From: DATFVB01 sp963714035
Lineage (GTDB): Bacteria; Acidobacteriota; Thermoanaerobaculia; UBA5066; DATFVB01
Assembly: GCA_963714035.1 (NCBI GenBank)
Contig: OY970224.1
Location: 62,001-126,000 of the forward strand
DNA length: 64,000 nucleotides
Direction: 5' to 3'
In this document: in pieces, positions 41,935-49,120 of the stretch
Numbering within the stretch: position 1 is the stretch's first letter
How the letters are laid out: each line of letters begins with the position of its first letter
Notes under the pieces: generated by a model
Databases searched by the model: none
What the model saw: the letters and a program-made list of their open reading frames with translations, nothing else
What the model was told of the DNA's origin: nothing
Translations under genes and position numbers: made by a program

Positions 41935-42137
41935 GGCTCGAATGTATCGCAAGGGAACTCCGATCGAGGCTCGTGACCGGCGCAGCGGCGCACCGGCAGC
42001 GCCGGGAAGCGGGGGTACTCCGGATCGGTGAAGGAGCGGTCGCAGCGCCAGAAGATCGATCCCCGGTCGGAGGCGAGGCGCGTGGAGCGGCGGCAGCTCG
42101 CGCAGAGCCCCGCGCGCTCCTCTTCCGGGGTTCTCAA
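41931..42137 (-). CDS. Small cysteine-rich (zinc-ribbon-like) protein
   Basis: A 68-residue protein with the cysteine pattern CASC, then RC in SIFWRCDRS, then RC in LPVRRCAGHEPR, consistent with one structural zinc. Conserved-looking blocks are EERAGLCASCRRS, RGSIFWRC and YPRFPALPV. The start is a TTG at 42137 overlapping the dapF stop, and the stop overlaps the M28 peptidase ATG by four bases. Tight coupling on both sides argues that it is a real gene despite its size. I recall similar short proteins in related bacteria but know no function. Confidence 0.7.
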   Translation of the reverse strand: MRTPEEERAGLCASCRRSTRLASDRGSIFWRCDRSFTDPEYPRFPALPVRRCAGHEPRSEFPCDTFEP

Positions 42138-42979
42138 TCCCGCTGAAGGAGGAGCTCGGCCGCGAGCGTGCCCTGACAGACCTTCACGACGGGTCCGGCG
42201 ATCGAAACGGCGCCCGTGGCGTCGATCTCGACGCGCAGCCGGCCGCCCGGCATCTCGACGTCGAGAGACGGCCCCGCGAGCCCCAGACGATGCACGGTCG
42301 CGGCGGCCGCCGCGCTGCTCGTGCCGGAGGAGAGCGTGTAGCCGGCGCCCCGCTCCCAGATCTCGAGCCGGATCCGCCCCGGATCCAGGACCTGCACGAA
42401 CTGCACGTTCGTCCGGTCGGGAAAACGCGGGTCCGTCTCGAGGACGGGGCCGAGCTCGCGCGTCTCCTCCGCGGAGATCCGCGGGAGGACGATCACGCAG
42501 TGGGGATTCCCGACGGTCACCGCGCTGAAACGGTACGTCCGGGCGCCGGCCCGGATCTCCTCGTTGAGCACCTCGCGCGGCGGCCCCGCGACGGGGATGT
42601 CGGCGCTCGAGAAGCTCGGGCGGCCGAGCGCCAGGGAAACCTCGGCGCCGCGGGAGTCCACGACCCCGTGCGACCGGCCGGAGGCGGTCTCGATGTCGAC
42701 GCCTTCGTCGTTGATGTATCCGCAATCCCAGAGATACCGCGCGAAGATCCGGACGCCGTTGCCGCTCATCCCCGCCTCGGTTCCGTCGGGATTGAAGATG
42801 CGCACCGCGTAGCGGCGGTTTTCCGGCCGGATCGTCGCCCAGAGGATGCCGTCGGCGCCGACGCCCGTGTGCGGGCGGCACACCCGGCGGATCTCGTCCG
42901 GGCCGAGCTCCCGGTCGAAGTTCGACGACGCGAGGACGAGGTAGTCGTTCCCGAGGGCGTGGTATTTCGAGAATTGCAT
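42134..42979 (-). CDS. dapF: Diaminopimelate epimerase homologue with both catalytic Cys replaced by Ser
   Basis: DapF interconverts LL- and meso-diaminopimelate for lysine and peptidoglycan synthesis, using two opposed cysteines. This 281-residue protein has the full two-lobed family sequence: FSKYHALGNDYLVL, IFNPDGTEAGMSGNGVRIF, VTVGNPHCVIVL and WERGAGYTLSSGTSSAAAAA. In standard enzymes the two active-site motifs read xCGNG and xACGTG; here they are SGNG (Ser72) and SSGT (Ser218). Both codons are plain serine codons. It may use another mechanism, have another substrate, or be inactive as a racemase. No Shine-Dalgarno sequence is seen; TACAAT lies upstream. It heads an operon with the zinc-ribbon and M28 genes. 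Confidence 0.85.
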   Translation of the reverse strand: MQFSKYHALGNDYLVLASSNFDRELGPDEIRRVCRPHTGVGADGILWATIRPENRRYAVRIFNPDGTEAGMSGNGVRIFARYLWDCGYINDEGVDIETASGRSHGVVDSRGAEVSLALGRPSFSSADIPVAGPPREVLNEEIRAGARTYRFSAVTVGNPHCVIVLPRISAEETRELGPVLETDPRFPDRTNVQFVQVLDPGRIRLEIWERGAGYTLSSGTSSAAAAATVHRLGLAGPSLDVEMPGGRLRVEIDATGAVSIAGPVVKVCQGTLAAELLLQRD

Positions 42980-43074
42980 CGGGGGCCCCCCGGCGCGGGG
43001 ATTGTACGCCTCTTTTCCGCCGCGGCCGCCGCGGTTTGACTGCGGCAGGGCGTTCGCGCAGAATCCGCCGACCG

Positions 43075-43833
43075 ATGACGCTCCGCACCATCCGGGCCGG
43101 CGAGCTCGCCGAGACCCTCTTTTCCCGCTTCGTCGAGGAGCTCGCCGGGAAGTTCGACGATCCCTCGCTCGATCGCAACGACGTGGCGCGCGACGCGCTC
43201 GCGCAGATCTACGGGCACCCGTCGGACCCCGGCGGTCCGCTCGGCGGGAGAGTGGTCGGCGTCTCGTTCGATCCTCGCAACGCGTCGCTCGAGGCGGAGT
43301 ACTACAAGGAAATCGACCCCGGGAAGTGGGCGCGCGTCAAGCCCCTCCTCTGGTTCTGGCAGATGTTCGACCATTCGCCGGTCGGGCGGAACGTGCTCCT
43401 CGGCACCCGGATGCGCGCGATGCTCGCGGCGCGGGTGTTCCGCCGATGCGGGCGAAACGTCCGGATCTTCCACGACTGCGAGTTCTCGTTCGGCTACAAC
43501 CTGTCGGTGGGAGACGACGTGACGATCCACCGAAACGTGCTGATCGACGACCGGGGCGAGGTCGTGATCGGGAACAACGTCTCGATCTCCGACTACGCGA
43601 ACATCTATTCGCATGCGCACGCGGTCGAGGACATCAACGACGTGTCGCTCGGGAAGACCGTGATCGGCGACAACGTGCGGATCACCTATCACTCCACGGT
43701 GTTCTCCGACGTCAAGATCGGCCACGACGCGATGCTCGGGTCGCACGGCGTCGCCAACAAGGACGTTCCGGACTTCGAGATCTTCGGCGGCGTGCCCGCG
43801 AGGAAGATCGCGCAAAAAAAAGGTCACGCTTAG
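43075..43833 (+). CDS. Left-handed beta-helix acyltransferase
   Basis: A 252-residue protein whose C-terminal half (from about 125) is a left-handed parallel beta-helix of hexapeptide repeats (GYNLSVGDDVTIHRNVLIDD, VVIGNNVSISDYANIYSHAH, VIGDNVRITYHSTVFSDVKI), ending in FEIFGGVPARKIAQKK. This is typical of maltose/galactoside O-acetyltransferase relatives; the His in SHAHAV is the likely catalytic base. The N-terminal 100 residues form a helical domain I do not recognise. The acceptor is unknown, perhaps a surface sugar. I chose the ATG at 43075 (MTLRTIRAGELAE) over one 13 codons upstream. Confidence 0.85.
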   Translation: MTLRTIRAGELAETLFSRFVEELAGKFDDPSLDRNDVARDALAQIYGHPSDPGGPLGGRVVGVSFDPRNASLEAEYYKEIDPGKWARVKPLLWFWQMFDHSPVGRNVLLGTRMRAMLAARVFRRCGRNVRIFHDCEFSFGYNLSVGDDVTIHRNVLIDDRGEVVIGNNVSISDYANIYSHAHAVEDINDVSLGKTVIGDNVRITYHSTVFSDVKIGHDAMLGSHGVANKDVPDFEIFGGVPARKIAQKKGHA

Positions 43834-44007
43834 AGCGTTGGCGAAGTCGCGGGCCGGCCGCCGGGTTCAGGCGATCGCCTCGCGCCGCTCGACTCGGCGG
43901 CCCTCGACGCTGACCACGGGTCGTATTGAGGCGGCGCGGCCGCAGACCGGAAACGCCCGCGACCGCCCGGCCCGGCGGAAAAGCGGGTTCGACTTCCTCC
44001 TCGCCGG

Positions 44008-44013
44008 TAGAAT
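44008..44013 (+). promoter_or_regulatory. TAGAAT -10 element six bases before recN (leaderless)
   Basis: TAGAAT at 44008-44013 is separated from the recN GTG at 44020 by six C-rich bases, so the mRNA should start at the initiation codon. A clear -35 is not visible; TTCGAC lies closer than usual. No LexA-type box was recognised. The rest of the 186-base gap before recN holds nothing I can identify. Confidence 0.5.
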
Positions 44014-44019
44014 CCCCCC

Positions 44020-45690
44020 GTGCTGCGCGATCTCACGATTCGAAATCTCGCGATCGTCGAGGACCTTTCGCTCGAGCTCGGCCCGGGTTTCACGGCGATC
44101 ACGGGGGAAACCGGCGCCGGGAAGTCGATCCTCGTCGACGCGCTCACGCTCGTCTCGGGCGGCCGGGCGTCGGCGGACCTGATCCGGCACGAGTCCGACC
44201 GGCTGACGGTCTCCGCGCGCTTCGACGGCGTCGACGGCGCTCCCCTCGAGGAGGCGGGAATCGCCGCTCCGGACGGAGAAATCGTCGTGCGGCGCGAGAT
44301 CGGCGCCGACGGAAAGGGGCGAGCCTTCGTCAACGACGCCCCCGTCGCGGCGCGAACGGTCGCCGCGATCGGAGAACGGCTCATCGCGATCCACGGCCAG
44401 GGTGGGGAACGGCGGCTGCTCGACGCCGACGCGGCGGTCGATCTCGTCGACGCCTTCGGCGCGCTCGAGGAGAAGGCCGGAGAGACCGAACGCCTCGCCC
44501 GCAGATTCCGCGACATCGAGAAACGCCGGGAAGAGCTCGCGGGATCCCGGCGCGAACGCGACCGCCGGCTCGACCTGCTCGGTTTCGAGATCGCCGAGAT
44601 CGACGCGGCGAAGCTCGAGGGACTCGACGAGGAGGCGCTCGCGAGCGAACGCAACCTCCTGCTCCACGCCGACCGGGTCCGGCAGCTCGGCGAGGCGGCC
44701 GCCGCGGCGCTCTCGGAGGACGAAGGCTCGGCGCTCGACCGGATCGGCGAAGCGCATCGCGCGGCGGCCGAGCTCGCCCGGATCGACGGATCGTTCGCCG
44801 AAGTCGAGAGCGAGATCGCCGAGATCAAGGCGCGGGCGTCCGACGTCGCTTCCCTGGTCGGCGCCGCCGCCGCGCGCATCGAGGCGGATCCGGAACGGCT
44901 GGCCGAGGCCGAGGACCGGCTCGCGAAGCTCGCGCGGCTCAAGAAGAAATACGGCGCCACCGTGTCCGAGGTCCTCGCGTACCGGATGAGCGCCGGCGTC
45001 GAACTCGACACGCTCACGAACCTCGACGACGCCCTCGACGAGCTCGCGAAGACGGGCTCGGCGGCGCTCGCCGCGTACGACGAGGCGGCGCGAGCGCTGT
45101 CGGCGGGACGCCGCGAGGCGGCGCGGAAACTCTCCGCCGCCGTGCAGAAGAGCCTCGCCGAGCTCGCGATGGAGAAAGCGAGCTTTCGGGTCGAGCTGTC
45201 GGGCGAGCCTTCGCCCGCCTCGCCGGGAGGACGCGAGCGGGTGGAGATCCTCTTCTCGGGAAACCCGGGCGAGCCGGAGCGGCCGCTTTCGAAGATCGCC
45301 TCGGGCGGGGAGCTCTCGCGGGTCCAGCTCGCGATCGAATCCGTGCTCCTCGCCGGGAGGCGGGGCCGGACGCGCCCGCGGGGCCGCACCCTCGTCTTCG
45401 ACGAGGTGGACGCGGGAATCGGCGGCCGGATCGCGGAAGTCGTCGCGCGGAAGCTCGCCTCGCTTTCCGAGAACGACCAGGTCCTCTGCGTGACGCACGT
45501 TCCTCAGATCGCGGCCCGGGCGGGGCGCCACCTGCGCGCGGTCAAGAGGGTGGCCGGCGGGAGGACGCGGGCGGCGGTCGAGGAGCTCTCCGGCGAAGAG
45601 CGCGTCGAGGAAATCGCGCGGATGCTCGCCGGCGCGACCGTGACGCCGACGGCGCGCGCCCACGCCCGCGCGCTGCTGGCGGCGCGATGA
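44020..45690 (+). CDS. recN: DNA repair protein RecN
   Basis: An SMC-like ATPase that acts early in double-strand break repair. The 556-residue product has Walker A GETGAGKS at about 29-36, a long central coiled coil (about 150-370), the ABC signature region KIASGGELSRVQLAIESVLL, Walker B FDEVDAGIGG, and the late VTHVPQIAARAGRH motif of the family. It starts with GTG and has no Shine-Dalgarno sequence. Its stop overlaps the next gene by four bases. Confidence 0.96.
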   Translation: MLRDLTIRNLAIVEDLSLELGPGFTAITGETGAGKSILVDALTLVSGGRASADLIRHESDRLTVSARFDGVDGAPLEEAGIAAPDGEIVVRREIGADGKGRAFVNDAPVAARTVAAIGERLIAIHGQGGERRLLDADAAVDLVDAFGALEEKAGETERLARRFRDIEKRREELAGSRRERDRRLDLLGFEIAEIDAAKLEGLDEEALASERNLLLHADRVRQLGEAAAAALSEDEGSALDRIGEAHRAAAELARIDGSFAEVESEIAEIKARASDVASLVGAAAARIEADPERLAEAEDRLAKLARLKKKYGATVSEVLAYRMSAGVELDTLTNLDDALDELAKTGSAALAAYDEAARALSAGRREAARKLSAAVQKSLAELAMEKASFRVELSGEPSPASPGGRERVEILFSGNPGEPERPLSKIASGGELSRVQLAIESVLLAGRRGRTRPRGRTLVFDEVDAGIGGRIAEVVARKLASLSENDQVLCVTHVPQIAARAGRHLRAVKRVAGGRTRAAVEELSGEERVEEIARMLAGATVTPTARAHARALLAAR

Positions 45691-46712
45691 CGGACGGGCG
45701 CCACTCCCGCTCGGAGCGGTTCGCCGGAATCGGGGCCGTCGGACAGCGGCGCATCGCGGATTCGCGGCTCGCGATCGTCGGAGTCGGCGCCGTTGGATCG
45801 GTCGCCGCGGAAATCGCCGTGCGCTCCGGCTTCGGCGCCGTGACCCTCGTCGACCGGGACGTCGTGGAGGAGTCGAATCTCCAGCGGCAGTTCCTGTTCG
45901 ACGCCGAGGACGCGCGCGCCGGCTCTCCGAAAGCGGAAGCCGCCGCCCGGCGGCTCTCCCGGATCGACGCTCACGTCGCGCTCCGCGCGGAGGTCGCCGA
46001 CCTCACCTCCGGCAACGTCGAGACGCTCCTCGGCGGCCACGACGTCCTGCTCGACGGCTGCGACAATTTCGAGACGCGCCTCATCGTCTCCGATTTCGGG
46101 AAGAAGAACGGCGTGCCCACCGTCTACGCGGCGGCGGTCGGTTCCGAGGGCATCGTCTCGGTTTCGATGCCGGGGCCGGAATGGCCCTGTCTGCGCTGCT
46201 ATCTCGGGGCGCTGCCGCCCGCCGGCTCCTCGCCGACGTGCGACACCGAGGGGATCGTTCCTTCCCTCCCGCCTCTCGTGGCCGCGCTCGCGATGAGCGA
46301 GGCGCTTCGGATCGCGGCCGGGAGACGGCCGTCGCACGGGGTGCTCACGTTCTCGGTGTGGGAGGGGGACATCCGTCCGGTCCGGGCTTTCGCGAAGGCG
46401 CGGCCCCGGGCCGGGTGCGATGCGTGCGCGGGCCGGCGGTTTCCGGCGCTCGAAGGGGAAGGCGCGACCGACGTCGTGCGGCTGTGCGGCCGGAACGCCG
46501 TCCAGATCGCGCCGGCCGGGCGCGAGCGGCCCGACTTCGACCGCCTCGAGCGCGCGCTCTCCGGATTCGCGGTCCAGCGTTCGGCTCACGTCCTTTCCTT
46601 TCCCGCCGAAGGAGTCGTGCTGACGCTCTTCTCCGACGGGCGCTGCGTCGTCCGGGGCACCGAGGACTTCGACCGCGCGAGGAGCGTCTACGCGAGATAC
46701 GTCGGACGGTAG
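45687..46712 (+). CDS. MoeB/ThiF-family adenylyltransferase
   Basis: An E1-like enzyme that adenylates the C-terminus of a ubiquitin-fold sulfur carrier such as MoaD or ThiS. The 341-residue protein has the nucleotide-binding LAIVGVGAVGSVAAEIAVRS, the Arg finger in ESNLQRQFLFD, DVLLDGCDNFETRL, and two zinc CxxC pairs (PCLRCYLG and CDACAG). The last 100 residues form a small domain, including a segment in GVVLTLFSDGRCVVRGTEDF as seen at the end of MoeB-like proteins. No thiamine or moco gene is adjacent, but a molybdoenzyme is encoded 10 kb away. Confidence 0.88.
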   Translation: MTDGRHSRSERFAGIGAVGQRRIADSRLAIVGVGAVGSVAAEIAVRSGFGAVTLVDRDVVEESNLQRQFLFDAEDARAGSPKAEAAARRLSRIDAHVALRAEVADLTSGNVETLLGGHDVLLDGCDNFETRLIVSDFGKKNGVPTVYAAAVGSEGIVSVSMPGPEWPCLRCYLGALPPAGSSPTCDTEGIVPSLPPLVAALAMSEALRIAAGRRPSHGVLTFSVWEGDIRPVRAFAKARPRAGCDACAGRRFPALEGEGATDVVRLCGRNAVQIAPAGRERPDFDRLERALSGFAVQRSAHVLSFPAEGVVLTLFSDGRCVVRGTEDFDRARSVYARYVGR

Positions 46713-46740
46713 CGGTCCGCGGCGGATCGCGCTCGGCGAC

Positions 46741-47325
46741 CTGTTCTCGAGGCCGGACCGGTTCGCCGAGCTCGAACGCGCGCTTTCCCGCGGCGGGGTC
46801 GCCGCGATCCCGACGGAGACGTTCTACGGTCTCGCCGCCGACCCGCGGAGTCCGGAGGGATGCGCGCGCGTCTTCGCGATCAAGGGAAGGGACGCCGAGA
46901 AGGCCCTTCCGGTCCTCGTGGCGTCGGCCGAGGATCTGCCGGGGCTCGGCGTCGTCGCGCCGCCGGCCGCGTTCGCCCGGATCCGGGAGATCTGGCCCGC
47001 GCCCCTCACGGTGGTCTTTGCGCTCCGGGAGGGACTTCCGTGCACTTCGGGCGAGCGCTCGCTCGCGGTCCGCGTTCCGGCGCACCCGGAGCTGCGAAGA
47101 CTGCTCGCGCGGACCGGGCCGCTCACCGGGACTTCGGCGAACCGCTCGGGCGAACCTCCCGCGGTCACGGCGGCCGCCGTCGAGGCGGCGCTCGGCACCG
47201 GGATCGACGTTCTCGTCGATGGCGGCAAGACGCCCGGGGGGCTTCCGTCGACGATCGTCGACGCGCGCGTCGATCCCCCCGCGGTGCTCCGCCGGGGCGC
47301 GTATCCCTGGCCGGAAACACGATAG
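46741..47325 (+). CDS. tsaC: L-threonylcarbamoyladenylate synthase (TsaC/Sua5/YrdC)
   Basis: Makes threonylcarbamoyl-AMP for the t6A37 modification of ANN-decoding tRNAs. The YrdC fold is clear: PTETFYGLAADPRS, FAIKGRDAEKALPVLVAS, AVRVPAHPELRRLL, LTGTSANRSGEPPA and TIVD near the end. The reading frame is open from 46624, yet no ATG, GTG or TTG occurs before 46918, which is well inside the domain. I place the start at CTG 46741 (194 residues); ATC at 46726 is an alternative. The TAG stop lies inside the -10 element of the next gene. Confidence 0.85.
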   Translation: MFSRPDRFAELERALSRGGVAAIPTETFYGLAADPRSPEGCARVFAIKGRDAEKALPVLVASAEDLPGLGVVAPPAAFARIREIWPAPLTVVFALREGLPCTSGERSLAVRVPAHPELRRLLARTGPLTGTSANRSGEPPAVTAAAVEAALGTGIDVLVDGGKTPGGLPSTIVDARVDPPAVLRRGAYPWPETR

Positions 47326-47328
47326 AAT
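47323..47328 (+). promoter_or_regulatory. TAGAAT -10 element for the gamma carbonic anhydrase gene
   Basis: TAGAAT at 47323-47328 contains the tsaC stop codon. It is followed by a small hairpin (CCCGGCTTTTCGGG), a T-run and the CAGGAGG ribosome-binding site of the gene at 47364. The hairpin plus T-run could also weakly terminate tsaC transcription. Confidence 0.4.
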
Positions 47329-47363
47329 CCCGGCTTTTCGGGCTTTTTCTCCAGGAGGCCGCC

Positions 47364-47897
47364 GTGGGAATCGTCAGGACATACGCCGGCGCGACGCCGG
47401 TGCTGGGCGAGCGGGTCTATCTCGCCGAAACCGCCGCCGTCATCGGGGACGTCGTGCTCGGCGACGACGTTTCGGTCTGGTACGGCGCGGTCGTGCGCGG
47501 CGACTGCCACTTCATCCGGGTGGGCGCCCGGTCCAACATCCAGGACAACTCGGTCCTGCACGTCACCCAGAAGACGCATCCGACGATCCTCGAGGAGGAG
47601 GTCACGCTCGGCCACGCGGCCGTCGTGCACGGCGCGACGATCCGGCGCGGCGCGCTCGTCGGCATCCGCGCGACCGTGATGGACGGCGCCGACGTGGGGG
47701 AATCCGCGTTCATCGGCGCGGGCGCGCTCGTCACGCCCCGGACGAGGGTCCCCCCGAGGACGCTCTGGCTCGGCGCGCCCGCGAAGCTCGCGCGGGAGCT
47801 GACGGCGGCCGAGGTCGAGGACCTGAAGCACTACCACTCGAACTATCTCGGCTACAAGCAGGAGTATTTCCGCGTGGACGGGAAGTGGGCGCGATGA
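47364..47897 (+). CDS. Gamma-class carbonic anhydrase family protein
   Basis: A 177-residue trimeric left-handed beta-helix protein. Zinc-ligand histidines occur at the expected places, in NSVLHVT, LGHAAVVHG and the second His of that block. The family Arg/Asp segment is AVVRGDCHFIRVGARSNIQD, and the C-terminal helix contains LKHYHSNYLGYKQEYF. Homologues of this short form (YrdA/PaaY-like) may hydrate CO2 or act on acyl-CoA; activity cannot be predicted. The GTG has CAGGAGG upstream, and the stop overlaps hisS by four bases. Confidence 0.9.
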   Translation: MGIVRTYAGATPVLGERVYLAETAAVIGDVVLGDDVSVWYGAVVRGDCHFIRVGARSNIQDNSVLHVTQKTHPTILEEEVTLGHAAVVHGATIRRGALVGIRATVMDGADVGESAFIGAGALVTPRTRVPPRTLWLGAPAKLARELTAAEVEDLKHYHSNYLGYKQEYFRVDGKWAR

Positions 47898-49120
47898 CCG
47901 TCGCGCGCGCGAAGGGGACGCGGGACCTGCTCCCCGCCGAGACGCTCCGGTTCGCCGCGGCGGAAGACGCCGCCCGCCGGATCTTCGGAGCGTACGGGTA
48001 CGGCGAGATCCGGACGCCGACCTTCGAGTCGACGGAGCTGTTCGCGCGCTCCGTCGGCGAGGCGACGGACATCGTCCACAAGGAGATGTTCACGTTCGAG
48101 GACCGGGGCGGCCGCTCCGTCACCCTTCGCCCGGAAAACACGGCGGGCGTCGTCCGCGCGCTCGTCGAGAACCGGCTCGATCAGGCCCCGATGCCGCTCC
48201 GGCTCTGGTACGTCGGACCGCAGTTCCGCTACGAGCGGCCGCAGAAGGGTCGCTACCGCGAGTTCCGGCAGATCGGCGCGGAGCTCTTCGGAGCGCCCGG
48301 GCCGGCGGCCGACGCCGAGCTCCTCGTCATGCTCTTCGAATTCCTCGGCGCGCTCGGGTTCCGCGACCTCTCGGTCGCCCTGAATGCCGTTCCGGTCGGA
48401 GCGGGCCGGGACGACTTCTCGGAAGCGCTCCGGAGCTTCGCCGGGGCCCACGCCGAGCGGCTGGGAGAGGACGACCGGCGCCGCCTCGCCGAAAACCCGC
48501 TGCGACTCTTCGATTCGAAGGATCCCGAGACCGCGGCGATGCTCGAGAACGCGCCCCGCGCGATCGAGTTCCTCGATCCGGAATCGCGTTCGCACCACGA
48601 GGCGGTGATGAACCTCCTCCGGGCGCACGGGATCGCCTACGCGGAAGAGCCGCGGCTCGTCCGCGGGCTCGATTACTACACGAAAACCGTCTTCGAGGTG
48701 AAGTCGGCGGGCCTCGGCGCCCAGGACGCGATCCTCGGGGGCGGCCGGTACGACCGCCTCGTCGCCGACCTCGGCGGGCCTCCGATCCCGGCCGTCGGCT
48801 TCGCGATCGGAGAGGACCGCCTCGTGGACGTGATGCCGGTCGACGTCGCGCCGCCGGCCGGGCGCCTGCGCGTGATCCCGCTCGGCGCGGAACAGGAGGC
48901 CTACGCGCTCTCGGTCGCGGAACGGCTCCGTTCCGGGGGGACGGTCGAATGCGATCTGTCGGGGCGCGGCGTCAAGAAGGGGCTCGCGGCCGCCGCGGAG
49001 CTCGGGTTCGACGAGGCGGCGATCGTCGGCCCGGACGAAGCGCGGGGGGAGACCGTGACGATCAAGAACCTGAAGACGCGGGAGCAGAGGACGGTCGCGC
49101 TTCCGCCGGCGGGGCGATGA
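47894..49120 (+). CDS. hisS: Histidyl-tRNA synthetase
   Basis: A class II synthetase that charges tRNA-His. The 408-residue protein opens VARAKGTRDLLPAETLRF, with motif 1 near TPTFESTELFARSVGE. Motif 2 is QFRYERPQKGRYREFRQIGA. The HisA motifs LVRGLDYYTKTVFEV and GGGRYDRLV, and motif 3 in AVGFAIGEDRL, follow. The C-terminal anticodon-binding domain spans about 315-408. Length is usual. It overlaps the gene on each side by four bases (ATGA) and leads into aspS, a common pairing. Confidence 0.97.
   Translation: MTVARAKGTRDLLPAETLRFAAAEDAARRIFGAYGYGEIRTPTFESTELFARSVGEATDIVHKEMFTFEDRGGRSVTLRPENTAGVVRALVENRLDQAPMPLRLWYVGPQFRYERPQKGRYREFRQIGAELFGAPGPAADAELLVMLFEFLGALGFRDLSVALNAVPVGAGRDDFSEALRSFAGAHAERLGEDDRRRLAENPLRLFDSKDPETAAMLENAPRAIEFLDPESRSHHEAVMNLLRAHGIAYAEEPRLVRGLDYYTKTVFEVKSAGLGAQDAILGGGRYDRLVADLGGPPIPAVGFAIGEDRLVDVMPVDVAPPAGRLRVIPLGAEQEAYALSVAERLRSGGTVECDLSGRGVKKGLAAAAELGFDEAAIVGPDEARGETVTIKNLKTREQRTVALPPAGR

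Noticed and set aside
41931..43178. A 415-codon minus-strand frame covering dapF in another phase
   Set aside because: Only its last 68 codons (from 42137) look like a protein; the rest is a shadow of dapF.
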